Positions 16,041 through 24,382 of a stretch of 64,000 bases of DNA are shown in pieces. Position numbers and translations under genes: made by a program. The number at the start of each line of letters is the position of its first letter. Position 1 is the first letter of the stretch. Source of the stretch: CAYZWU01 sp964482235 (GTDB lineage: Bacteria > Planctomycetota > B15-G4 > CAYZWU01); assembly GCA_964482235.1 (NCBI GenBank), contig CAYZWU010000025.1, positions 1-64,000 of the forward strand, given 5' to 3'. The notes beneath the pieces were generated by a model. That model saw nothing but the letters and a program-made list of their open reading frames with translations, did not search any database and was not told the origin of the DNA.

Positions 16041-16441
16041 AGGGAGCTCCTTACTAGTGTAGAGTCGGTCGTGACGAATAGGTCGGGGCCTTTGAAAAAC
16101 CTCGGGTCTGGAAAGGCACCCCGGGGGGTAAACTCCATGACAAAGAGAGATCGACAAGGTCGATGTTTCGAACAGGTTCGGATCGGATTATTAAGGCTAC
16201 TCAGAGTTTCGGCTTATCGAGAACCGCTGGTGCGGTCAGTGCTTTATCTTCTATTAGACAAGATAATTATATCCGACCGCAAAAGTGTGTCAATTTCAAT
16301 TTTCGGGTCCGGCCGACCCATTTGATTTCGAGATATCCCGCCCGAACGGCGCTCCACAGGCCGCCGGGACGGCGCTCCTCCGGTGCGATCGGCGTGCCGG
16401 TTGGAGGAGTCCGAAGCAGGGCAGTTGATATATAATTGCTT
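16041..16441. other. Intergenic region: C25 peptidase leader and AGCS 3' flank
   Basis: No coding frame is supported. On the minus strand 16041-16258 is the predicted untranslated leader of the C25 gene. It includes small hairpins such as ACCGC/GCGGT, ATCGAC/GTCGAT and GCCTTT/AAAGGC. The part near 16340-16400 is GC-rich, carries two copies of ACGGCGCTCC, and may end the AGCS transcript, though without a T-run. Confidence 0.5.
16266..16293 (-). promoter_or_regulatory. Perfect-consensus sigma70 promoter for the C25 peptidase
   Basis: On the minus strand TTGACA (16288-16293) and TATAAT (16266-16271) are both exact matches with a 16-bp spacer. Transcription should start near 16258, which leaves a leader of about 218 nt before the ATG at 16040. 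Confidence 0.75.
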
Positions 16442-18247
16442 CTATTTATACGTCTTATGCTCTCTGGAGAAGTAATCCTTCGACAGCTTCACCAGCACGG
16501 GAGAGAGCAGCAGCACGGCGATCAGGTTGGGAACCGACATGAGCCCCAGGGCGAGGTCTCCATAGGCCCAGACCGTTTCGAGCGCCAGGGTAGCTCCGAG
16601 GAAGGAGAAGCAGACGTAGATGATCCTGTAGATCATGACGTACTGGACACCGAAGAGGTAGACCACGCACCGGTCGCCGTAGTAGGACCATGAGATCATG
16701 GTCGAGATGCCGAAGAGGAAGACGCAGATCGTCACGATGATGTTCCCGAACTCGCCCCAGCCGAATGACCTCTCGAAGCATTCGCGGAAGGCGAAGGCCG
16801 TCAGGGCGGAGCTGTTCTGGAAGGCGCGTCCCTTCACGTCGAGGTGAAGGCTTTCGCCCTCGGCGCCGGAGAGCGAGACCTTGTCCATCGTGAGCGGGCC
16901 GAACTCGAACTCCTCCCGCGCGATGGTGAAAGGTCCGGAGTAGGGCTTGCCGTCGGAGTAGAGACGCGCTTCCTCGATGAAGCCGTCGTTGATGGCGAAG
17001 AGGACCCCCGGCGCATATCCGTTTTCCACCGAGACCGTTCCCTCGAACTCCTCGATCTTGTCGACCAGGACCGGTTCCCCGTCCTCGTCCAGAACGGGGT
17101 TGCCGTTCTCGTCGAGCTCGGGAATCTCGAGGTGGATGTCCGCGTCCGTGACGGCCGGCTCGCCTTCAGCAGGGCAGACGTAGGCGTCGATCTTGTCGAG
17201 GTCGAGCTCGAACTCGTCGTCCTTCTTATCGTCCCACACACCGGCGCAGAGGATGACGAGTCCGGTGAGCGTGCAGATGGTGAGGGTGTCGATGAACGGT
17301 CCGACCATGGCCACCGCGCCCTCGCGCACCGGCTCCTTGGTCTTGGCCGCCGCGTGGGCGATCGGCGCCGAGCCCTGCCCCGCCTCGTTGGAGAAGAGAG
17401 CCCTCTTCACGCCCCAGAGCAGGGTCAGGTGCCAGAGCCCGGCCGCCGCGCCGGCGTAGCTGGCCGTGGGATTGAACGCCTCGGTGACGATCCGGCTCAC
17501 GAGGCCGGGCAGGAGCTCGGCGTTGGCCACGAGAATGGTCATGGCGCCCAGGGTGTAGATGATCGCCATGAAGGGCATGAGGCGCGACGTGACCGCACCG
17601 ATCCGCTTGATGCCGCCGATGATCACGGAGCCCACGACCAGTGCGAGGAAGAGCCCCACGATCCAGTCGGGGATGTTGAAGTCCGCGTCGGCGCTCACGG
17701 CCACCGTGTTCGCCTGGTTCATGTTGCCCGATCCGAAGGAGCAGACGATGGCCAGGAGAGCGAAGGCGATGGCCATCCATTTCCAGTTCTTCCCCAGTCC
17801 TCGCTCGATGTAGTACATCGGACCGCCCGCCGCATTGCCCTTCTTGTCGAAGGTGCGGAAGTGCATCGAGAGCGTGCACTCGGCGTACTTCAACGTCATG
17901 CCGAAGATGCCGGAGACCCAGAGCCAGAAGATGACACCCGGCCCGCCGTAGTGAATCGCCGTGGCGACGCCGGCGATGTTTCCGATCCCCACCGTTGCGG
18001 AGAGCGCCGTCGTCAGGGCCTGGAAATGGTTGATGTCGCCGTCGTCATCCGGGTTGTCGTACTTGCCCCGGATCACGTTGATGGCATGCATGAAGTAGCG
18101 GACGTTGATCCACCCCATGCGGAAGGTGATGAAGATCCCGGCAATGAGCAGGAGCCCCACCAGCCAGGGAAACTTTTCCGGCGTCTCCCAGACACCTTCG
18201 TTTGCCGTATCCACGAGGCTCTTGAAGAGGGATTCGAGATCGAACAT
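16442..18247 (-). CDS. AGCS-family sodium:amino acid symporter with a large insertion
   Basis: A multi-helix inner-membrane carrier of the alanine/glycine:cation symporter family. Family landmarks are ALTTALSATVGIGNIAGVATA, FWLWVSGIFGMTLKYAE, GGPMYYIERGLG, ALFSNEAGQGSAPIAHAAA and ISTMISWSYYGDRC. At 601 aa it is about 140 residues longer than usual. The excess is one hydrophilic acidic block (about 338-478) between two membrane segments. The block contains the near-repeat LDENGNPVLDEDGEPVL and a predicted beta-rich stretch. The transporter core is intact on both sides, so this is an in-frame domain insertion. GGAG precedes the ATG. The amino acid carried is not certain. Confidence 0.9.
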   Translation of the reverse strand: MFDLESLFKSLVDTANEGVWETPEKFPWLVGLLLIAGIFITFRMGWINVRYFMHAINVIRGKYDNPDDDGDINHFQALTTALSATVGIGNIAGVATAIHYGGPGVIFWLWVSGIFGMTLKYAECTLSMHFRTFDKKGNAAGGPMYYIERGLGKNWKWMAIAFALLAIVCSFGSGNMNQANTVAVSADADFNIPDWIVGLFLALVVGSVIIGGIKRIGAVTSRLMPFMAIIYTLGAMTILVANAELLPGLVSRIVTEAFNPTASYAGAAAGLWHLTLLWGVKRALFSNEAGQGSAPIAHAAAKTKEPVREGAVAMVGPFIDTLTICTLTGLVILCAGVWDDKKDDEFELDLDKIDAYVCPAEGEPAVTDADIHLEIPELDENGNPVLDEDGEPVLVDKIEEFEGTVSVENGYAPGVLFAINDGFIEEARLYSDGKPYSGPFTIAREEFEFGPLTMDKVSLSGAEGESLHLDVKGRAFQNSSALTAFAFRECFERSFGWGEFGNIIVTICVFLFGISTMISWSYYGDRCVVYLFGVQYVMIYRIIYVCFSFLGATLALETVWAYGDLALGLMSVPNLIAVLLLSPVLVKLSKDYFSREHKTYK

Positions 18248-18350
18248 GAAGCATCTCCGCGAAAGCAGGTCTCAATCAGGCGGGACGGAATAGTAAAGGC
18301 TCCCTGCATAACAAAAGTGCAGTCGGAGTTCAATCCAAAGTGCCCGAACC

Positions 18351-18379
18351 TTCCCGGTCGGGCGCCGTTCTGATACAAT
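18351..18379 (+). promoter_or_regulatory. Weak promoter candidate for the squalene-cyclase-like gene
   Basis: TTCCCG (18351-18356), a 17-bp spacer and TACAAT (18374-18379). The -10 is good and the -35 poor. It would give a leader of about 55 nt to the ATG at 18441. Confidence 0.25.
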
Positions 18380-18440
18380 GCGCCGCAATGCCAGCCGGTT
18401 CTTTTTGATTCCAGTTCCGATGATGGTTGGGGGACATCCG

Positions 18441-21400
18441 ATGACGCCATATCCCGAATCCGATCTTGATCGGTACACTTGCCCCGTGTGCGGCGAGGAG
18501 CTTCTGCTGCACTGGAAGCGCTGTCCCGGATGCGACACGCGGATCCTCGATTCCGGTCCGTCCGGTGCGGGACGGCACATTCTTCTATTCATCGTTCTCG
18601 GCATCGTGATAGTCGGCCTGCTGTTTGCAGTGCTGGGCTTCTTCCTGCTTCGGCTCGGAGGGGAGGAGTCGGAATGCATCGAAACGAGTCTGGTCAGCTG
18701 CGTGCTGCCCGTGCATCGGACTGATGCCTGCGTCGCCGGGCTTTGCCAGGAGGAGGAGAAGGAAGGGGAGACGGTCATCGGCATCGGCGCGGCCCGGGGC
18801 TCTTCCTCCCCGAGCAAGTACAGGAACAGGAGGGGATGGGACGCCGGCGCCAACAAGTCCCTGGAAGAGGGGCTCGCATGGCTCAAGCGTCATCAGAACC
18901 CCGAGGGATTCTGGGACAGCGACGGCTTCTGCGAGGAGTGCGGCGACGACCGCTGCCTCGGTCAGGGGGAATCGCTGAATGACGTGGGGATCACGGGGCT
19001 CGCCCTCCTCGCCTACCTCGGTGCCGGAAACACGCCTGTCATGGGACCGTACAAGAACGAAGTGAGGAAGGGCATCTCCTACCTGGCGGAGGTTCAGGAT
19101 CGCTGGAGCGGCTGCCTCGTGCCCAAGGAAGGCGCGCACTGGATGTACAACCACGCCATCGGCAGCCTGGCGCTGATCGAGGCCTACGGCCTCACGCGGA
19201 TGCCGATCCTCAAGCGCGCTGCCGAGAGGGCGCTCCGGTTCATTCATGAAAGCAGGAATCCAGGCAAGGCCTGGAGGTACAACAACGGGGAGATCGATCC
19301 GGCCGATCAGAACGACGTCTCCGTCACGGCCTGGATGATCCAGTGCCTCTCTGCGGGAAGGGATTTCGGCCTGCCCTGCGATGACGAGGCTCTGAAGGAT
19401 GCGCTCCGCTACATCGAAGACATGACCGATACGGCCAAGGGGCGGATCGGCTACAAGGAGCGGGGCTCCTATTCCGCTCGCGAGGCCGGCGACGAGACGA
19501 TCTGGCCCTTCGACGCGACGGAAGCGATGACCGCGGCCGGCATGTTCGCCAGGATCCTGACCGGCGACGCGCTTGGCGTGATCGACGGACAGCTGACTCC
19601 GCTGCATGTGAGCGCCGGCCTGCTAGGACGAAAGCTGCCTGAGTGGAACGAGAAGAGAGGCACCATCGACTTCTACTACTGGTACTACGGCACTCACGCC
19701 ATGTTCCAGATGGGGGGCGAGTACTGGATGGCCTGGAACGACGCCCTGCGGGATGCCCTGATCGCGAACCAGAAAAGCGAGGGGTGCGAGCGCGGCTCCT
19801 GGGATCCGCGGAAAGGCCCGTGGGGCAACAACGGGGGACGGATCTATACCACGGCTCTCGGGGTCCTCTGCCTCGAAGGCGGCTTCCGCTACAAGCGTCT
19901 TCTTCCCTCTGCCGCACCCGTCGCGGCATCCAAGCCGGAAGGCGACTCGATCGTCCGGATCGAACTGCTGCCGCCCATTCACGGTTGCGACAGGGAGACC
20001 TTCGATCAGATGACCCGTTGTTTCGATCTGGCCTTTCTGGTCGATGATGTTCCCGAGCAGGAGAGGCTCGGGTTCGCCGAGGAGTTCGAGAGCGGCGACT
20101 GGAAGAGCAGGATCCCGGTGGTGATCAACGCCTTCAACGGTCTCGACATGCTCGATGCCGGCGATCTGGCCAAGGCCTCCCGGATCGCGGCCGTCTGGGA
20201 CGATGTCGCGGGAAGAGGTTTCGTCTCGGTTCCGATCAAGAGCGATCCCGATCCGGACAAGATGCAGGCGAACCTTCTCTGGAATCTCACCGCCGTGTCG
20301 AGCCTGCACAAGATCTGGCACCGGAAGATCGACGACGGGGAGGAGCAGCGGATCTTCTTCGGGAAGTGCGAGAAGTACCGCGAGCGGCAGCAGGAAAGGA
20401 AGGCCGTTCGGGGTATCGGGGGAGCTCCCGGAAACCGCACCCCGGCAAAGTACCGGAAGAGGACGGCACGAAAGGGAAACGAGGGGATGCAGCCGGCAGT
20501 GGAAAGAGGCCTCGCGTGGCTGGCGCGCCACCAGAATCCCGACGGCTACTGGGATAGCGATGACTTCTGTGCCCATTGCCGCGACGGTAGGTGCGAGGGA
20601 GGCGGGCAGGCGCTCAACGATGTGGGTGTGACGGGGCTCGCCACGCTCGCCTTTCTCGGCGCGGGAAGCACTACTCACCGCGGCCCCTACAAGGATGTGG
20701 TGAAAAGGAGCATCAAGTACCTGGTCGAATGCCAGGATCCCGAGGACGGCTGTCTGGTCCCGAAGGAAGGCACCCACTGGATGTACAATCACGCAATCGG
20801 CAGCCTGGCGCTCATCGAGACCTACGGGCTGTCGCGGTGGCTGATCATCAAGAAGCGGTCGCAGAAAGCCCTCGACTTCATCCACAAGACCAGGAACCCT
20901 GGAAAGGCGTGGCGCTACAACAACGGGGAGATCGATCCCAATGAACAGAACGACGTCTCCGTCACGGCCTGGAACGTGATCTGCCTCGTGGCTGCCGCGG
21001 ATTTCGGGCTCCGCTACCATGAAGAAGATCTCGAAGATGCGCTGCAGTTCATCGACGACATGACCGACCCGAAGACGGGGCGGACCGGCTACAAGGAGCG
21101 CGGCCTTTTTTCTTCCCGCGTTGCCGGAGGAGAAGAGAAGTGGCCTCTCGATCAGACGGAAGCCATGACCGCGGCAGCCATGTCCTGCCGCATCTTTGCG
21201 TCCGACGCGCTGGACGGGATCGACTCCCAGCGTCCCGCGCTGGACGCTGGCGCCAGACTCCTGACGGCACGGCTGCCGGAGTGGAACGAGTCGGAGGGCT
21301 GCATCGACTTCTACTACTGGTACTACGGATCGCACGCCATGTTCCAGATGGGGGGCAGCGGCTGGAAGAGCTGGAAAGACGCCCTGGAGCAGGCCGTGGC

Positions 21401-21554
21401 CGGACACCAGCAGCTCGAGGGCTGCGAGCGCGGTTCATGGGACCCCCTGGCAGGACCGTGGGGAACCAGCGGAGGCCGCGTCTATGCCACGGCGCTCTGC
21501 ACGCTCGCGCTCCAGTCCGCTTATCGCTACGACAACGTCCTTCAGGGGAAGTGA
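18441..21554 (+). CDS. Membrane-anchored protein with two squalene-cyclase-like domains
   Basis: A 1037-aa protein. Residues 14-31 form a zinc ribbon (CPVC and CPGC) and 46-71 a transmembrane helix. Two homologous terpenoid-cyclase/prenyltransferase-like alpha-alpha toroid domains follow (about 137-507 and 682-1035). Each has the same landmarks: GLAWL(K/A)RHQNP(E/D)G, a Cys pair in the first loop (CEECGDDRC; CAHCRDGRC), LNDVG(I/V)TGLA, CLVPKEG(A/T)HWMYNHAIGS, AWRYNNGEIDP and DFYYWYYG(T/S)HAMFQMGG. The acidic DxDD catalytic motif of squalene cyclases is not seen, so binding rather than cyclisation is likely. ATG 18441 is preferred for GGGGGAC upstream. Similar single-domain proteins are, from memory, common in Planctomycetota; function is unknown. 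Confidence 0.8.
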   Translation: MTPYPESDLDRYTCPVCGEELLLHWKRCPGCDTRILDSGPSGAGRHILLFIVLGIVIVGLLFAVLGFFLLRLGGEESECIETSLVSCVLPVHRTDACVAGLCQEEEKEGETVIGIGAARGSSSPSKYRNRRGWDAGANKSLEEGLAWLKRHQNPEGFWDSDGFCEECGDDRCLGQGESLNDVGITGLALLAYLGAGNTPVMGPYKNEVRKGISYLAEVQDRWSGCLVPKEGAHWMYNHAIGSLALIEAYGLTRMPILKRAAERALRFIHESRNPGKAWRYNNGEIDPADQNDVSVTAWMIQCLSAGRDFGLPCDDEALKDALRYIEDMTDTAKGRIGYKERGSYSAREAGDETIWPFDATEAMTAAGMFARILTGDALGVIDGQLTPLHVSAGLLGRKLPEWNEKRGTIDFYYWYYGTHAMFQMGGEYWMAWNDALRDALIANQKSEGCERGSWDPRKGPWGNNGGRIYTTALGVLCLEGGFRYKRLLPSAAPVAASKPEGDSIVRIELLPPIHGCDRETFDQMTRCFDLAFLVDDVPEQERLGFAEEFESGDWKSRIPVVINAFNGLDMLDAGDLAKASRIAAVWDDVAGRGFVSVPIKSDPDPDKMQANLLWNLTAVSSLHKIWHRKIDDGEEQRIFFGKCEKYRERQQERKAVRGIGGAPGNRTPAKYRKRTARKGNEGMQPAVERGLAWLARHQNPDGYWDSDDFCAHCRDGRCEGGGQALNDVGVTGLATLAFLGAGSTTHRGPYKDVVKRSIKYLVECQDPEDGCLVPKEGTHWMYNHAIGSLALIETYGLSRWLIIKKRSQKALDFIHKTRNPGKAWRYNNGEIDPNEQNDVSVTAWNVICLVAAADFGLRYHEEDLEDALQFIDDMTDPKTGRTGYKERGLFSSRVAGGEEKWPLDQTEAMTAAAMSCRIFASDALDGIDSQRPALDAGARLLTARLPEWNESEGCIDFYYWYYGSHAMFQMGGSGWKSWKDALEQAVAGHQQLEGCERGSWDPLAGPWGTSGGRVYATALCTLALQSAYRYDNVLQGK

Positions 21555-21651
21555 ACCGTGAGGGCGAGGCTCGGGGTATTGCCCGGCCGATCCCGTGCCA
21601 TGGCGGGGATTCCCGGCGATCGAGCCGACGTTCTTGTTACGGTGCTGGTTC

Positions 21652-22794
21652 TTACCTGGATCCGAACACGGCAAAGGCTCCGCCGAGTAGAGCGGCCCTC
21701 CCGCCGATGGTGGTGAAGAGCACGCGGGGCCGGGGCGACATCCCCTCGTTTTCGAGCGTCTCGTGGATCGCTCTTGCGAGAAGGGCGCGGACAGCCGTAG
21801 ACTCGGTCCGACATCCGCCCACCATGCCGCCGCCGATCACGAAGGCGTCGATGTCCGGGGAGTTCAGGCGCTTCTTCTCCGGCCCGTTCAGGAACAGGAT
21901 CCCCAGGCCGATCACGCGCCCCGCATGGGCCAACTCCTCGCGGATCAACGTCTCGAGGGCGCTATTGCCTGCGGCGAGAAGATCCTGCATCCGTCCGCCC
22001 TTCTCGTCGAGGAGGCGGTCCACGTCCCGGTCGCCGAGCTCCCGGCCGCGGCGGTTGACGGCAGCGGCGATGGCCCGGCCGCAGGCCATCTCCTCGAACC
22101 GCTCGCCGGGCCGCGACGGATCGACGGGATGCTTCCAGATCTCGCCCACATCGGGATCGGGTTTCGCGGGATCGTCGCCGTACCAGACCTTCCCCTTGTG
22201 AACGTATCCGCCGCCGAGCCCCGTTCCCGGATCGATCTCGATGAAGTCGAGCAGGGTCCGTCCCTCGCGGGAGAACGGCTTCTCCTTCAGGATGCCCTCG
22301 TCCTCGACGTGGTCGACGGCCGAGTCGTGCATGGCCACCAGGGAGCCGAGGGCCATCGCCTTGGCGTCGTTGAGGCAGATGATCGCGAGGCCGGTGCGAT
22401 CCTTCAACGCCTCGGTGGGATTGAACTCGCCCCAGGCCGGCTGGTTGAGCGCCCCGGTCCTGCCGACGATCCAGCCGGTGAGCGGATCGACGGCGCCCGT
22501 GACCCCGACTCCTGCCGAGCGAACCTGGAGCCCGGCCTCGCGGGCGCTTTCCCCTGCTTCCAGCAGGAGAGCGGCGATGGCGTCGAGGAGCTCCTCGCGA
22601 TGGGGCAGAAAGTCGTCCCAGTGATCGAGGGTGAAGGCGATCCGATCCTCGGCGCGCTGCGACGCGCGCATCAGCTCGCCGCCGGCCGGAGTGGGCACGC
22701 TCTTTTCCCAGACGATGCGGAACGATTCGTCCACCACGGCGGCTGTCAGGGTCGTCCCGCCCGCGTTGGCGGACAGCATGGCTTTCTTGGTCAT
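21652..22794 (-). CDS. ROK-family protein (sugar kinase fold)
   Basis: A 380-aa member of the ASKHA/ROK group, which includes bacterial glucokinases, ManNAc kinases and repressors. Visible features are the N-terminal phosphate loop NAGGTTLTAAVVDE, SAGVGVTGAVDP, the catalytic-region LNDAKAMALG with Asp, IDPGTGLGGGYVHKGK, and the C-terminal adenosine motif VIGGGMVGGCR. No N-terminal helix-turn-helix is present, so it is not a repressor of the NagC type. The usual ROK zinc motif (CxCGxxGC) is missing and the region between 200 and 260 is longer than normal. It is the last gene of the AOR operon, and GGAGGGAC precedes the ATG. Substrate unknown. Confidence 0.75.
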   Translation of the reverse strand: MTKKAMLSANAGGTTLTAAVVDESFRIVWEKSVPTPAGGELMRASQRAEDRIAFTLDHWDDFLPHREELLDAIAALLLEAGESAREAGLQVRSAGVGVTGAVDPLTGWIVGRTGALNQPAWGEFNPTEALKDRTGLAIICLNDAKAMALGSLVAMHDSAVDHVEDEGILKEKPFSREGRTLLDFIEIDPGTGLGGGYVHKGKVWYGDDPAKPDPDVGEIWKHPVDPSRPGERFEEMACGRAIAAAVNRRGRELGDRDVDRLLDEKGGRMQDLLAAGNSALETLIREELAHAGRVIGLGILFLNGPEKKRLNSPDIDAFVIGGGMVGGCRTESTAVRALLARAIHETLENEGMSPRPRVLFTTIGGRAALLGGAFAVFGSR

Positions 22795-22818
22795 GGAGTC
22801 CCTCCTTCCCTTCTCAGG

Positions 22819-23016
22819 CTATCCTCCTCCCACGACGGGAAGAATCGAGTACTCGGCGCCCGCCTCGACAGGCGTGACATCGAGCTCGTTGCGGCGGATC
22901 GCCTTGCCGTCCAGGATCACCACGGAGATGGTCGGGTTCATCTTCAGCTTCGTGAGGAGCTCTGCGAGAGTGAGTCCTTCACACCCTTCGATCTCTTCAC
23001 CGTTCACGAAAATCAT
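22819..23016 (-). CDS. MoaD/ThiS-type sulfur-carrier protein
   Basis: A 65-aa ubiquitin-like sulfur carrier that ends in the required glycines (LPVVGGG), whose terminal Gly is adenylated and thiocarboxylated. Features are MIFVNGEEIE at the start, LTLAELLTKL and the ISVVILDGKAI strand. ThiS (thiamine) and MoaD (molybdopterin) cannot be separated by length alone. Its place between the aldolase-like gene and ROK gene, in the same operon as a tungsten-type AOR, favours a role in the pterin cofactor. GAGGATGG precedes the start. No MoaE- or ThiF-like partner is nearby. Confidence 0.8.
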   Translation of the reverse strand: MIFVNGEEIEGCEGLTLAELLTKLKMNPTISVVILDGKAIRRNELDVTPVEAGAEYSILPVVGGG

Positions 23017-23056
23017 TGTTCCATCCTCTTATCAAGGTCAGGTATCCCCTCCCGGC

Positions 23057-24382
23057 CTACCACTTCCTGGCCTTCTCAGGCTCCAGCTCAGCGAGATCGA
23101 GTCCGCGATCGAGGGCGCCGAGCCTGTAGAGGCAGATGTCGCGCACCGAGGAGTTGTGGTGCAGCGCCTCGGAGAGCGACTGCTCTCCCACCGCCCAGAC
23201 GCCGCCGCGGCGCACGACGGCCACGTTGTAGTCGTGGAGCGTCTCGAGCAACTTGCCGGGCTCCGTCCCTGCCGGCAGCACGGGGATGGCCGGGTAGAGG
23301 AAGCTCGCCTCGGCGTCCACGGGGATGATCCTGTCAGGCGGCTCCGCCTCGCCGGGATGCCTGTAGAGAACGGCGGCGTCGGTCTCGGGCGTGAAGGTGT
23401 GGATCACGGTCTGGAAGTTCGAGTTGTTGAAGATGTACCGGTGTATGGAGAGCGGGAAGCTCTCGTCGACGTCGTCGACCAGCGGTATTTCCACGAGGGG
23501 GCCGGGAAGACCGGACGGCATGGAGGCCGCCGGCGTGTAGAGCATCGTATCCGCGCACCGGATCGACGCCGATCCCGTGTGGAAGGGGGAGAGGCCCTGC
23601 TCGAAGATGCGGTGGCCGGTCTTCAGGAACTCTCGCCGCGTCTGGGGCTCGTCGTCGAAGTCGCAGCGCCCCAGGCCCTCGCAGTCGTAATCACCGGCAT
23701 CGCCCAGCCCGGCCCGGAGCTCGAGGCCGAAGAAGCCGTCCCCGGCAGCCTCCTGCTCCCGATTCATCAGGGCGGCATCGGCGCCGAAACGGCGGGCCAG
23801 CTGGATCGTGTATCCCGAGTTCTCCACGAGGCAGAGGCGGAAGAAGGCGTGTTCCAGGCAGCGGCCGCGCGCGAAGGCACCGTGGTTCTGCACGATCATC
23901 GTGGGGTGCTTCTCCAGGTACTCGGGGATGACCTTGGCCATCTCCGGCGAGCCCGATGGCACGGCGAATCGGTGCACGGGCACCGATCCCTCGAGAAAGC
24001 TGCGGCCCAGGGAGTCGATCGGGACGAGAGGGGGATGGGGGCCCGACTTGCCCGCCGGCCCCATGGTGGCCACCACGGCGTGCTTCGTGTGGGCATGCAT
24101 GGAGGCCACGGCTCCCTCGATCTGGAGGATCCGTGCGTGGATCGTCGTCTCCGACGAGGCCCGGTAGTGGCCGAAGTCCGTTTCGGCCATGGCGGGGAAG
24201 CAGATGTCCCCCCGCTCGAGGCCGCCCTTCTGCGATCCCGTGCGCGTGACGGCCAAGCAGGAAGTGCCTTCCTCGTTCGTCCACCGCGCCGCGATGTTGC
24301 CGCTGTGGCTGTCCTGCATGTCGCGGTTGAGGCAGGCCGAGCCGAGGGCGATCATCCTGTCGATGATGTCTTTCTTGGTCAT
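23057..24382 (-). CDS. Tandem class II aldolase/adducin-fold protein
   Basis: A 441-aa protein made of two class II aldolase-like halves. The N-terminal half (about 1-215) has the metal-site and phosphate-site pattern of FucA/RhaD: DSHSGNIAARW, VTRTGSQKGG, SMHAHTKHAV (histidine pair) and VQNHGAFARG (third histidine). The C-terminal half (about 230-435) repeats the fold in degenerate form (SPFHTGSASIR, TVIHTFTPETDAAV, HDYNVAVVRRG) and keeps only one of the histidines. Single-domain class II aldolases are near 215 aa, so this is an internal duplication with one probably inactive half. It overlaps AOR by ATGA and GGAGGGGG lies before its start. Substrate unknown. Confidence 0.8.
   Translation of the reverse strand: MTKKDIIDRMIALGSACLNRDMQDSHSGNIAARWTNEEGTSCLAVTRTGSQKGGLERGDICFPAMAETDFGHYRASSETTIHARILQIEGAVASMHAHTKHAVVATMGPAGKSGPHPPLVPIDSLGRSFLEGSVPVHRFAVPSGSPEMAKVIPEYLEKHPTMIVQNHGAFARGRCLEHAFFRLCLVENSGYTIQLARRFGADAALMNREQEAAGDGFFGLELRAGLGDAGDYDCEGLGRCDFDDEPQTRREFLKTGHRIFEQGLSPFHTGSASIRCADTMLYTPAASMPSGLPGPLVEIPLVDDVDESFPLSIHRYIFNNSNFQTVIHTFTPETDAAVLYRHPGEAEPPDRIIPVDAEASFLYPAIPVLPAGTEPGKLLETLHDYNVAVVRRGGVWAVGEQSLSEALHHNSSVRDICLYRLGALDRGLDLAELEPEKARKW

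Noticed and set aside
16431..16436. Plus-strand TATAAT near the AGCS stop
   Set aside because: It would transcribe only antisense into the AGCS gene and has no matching -35.
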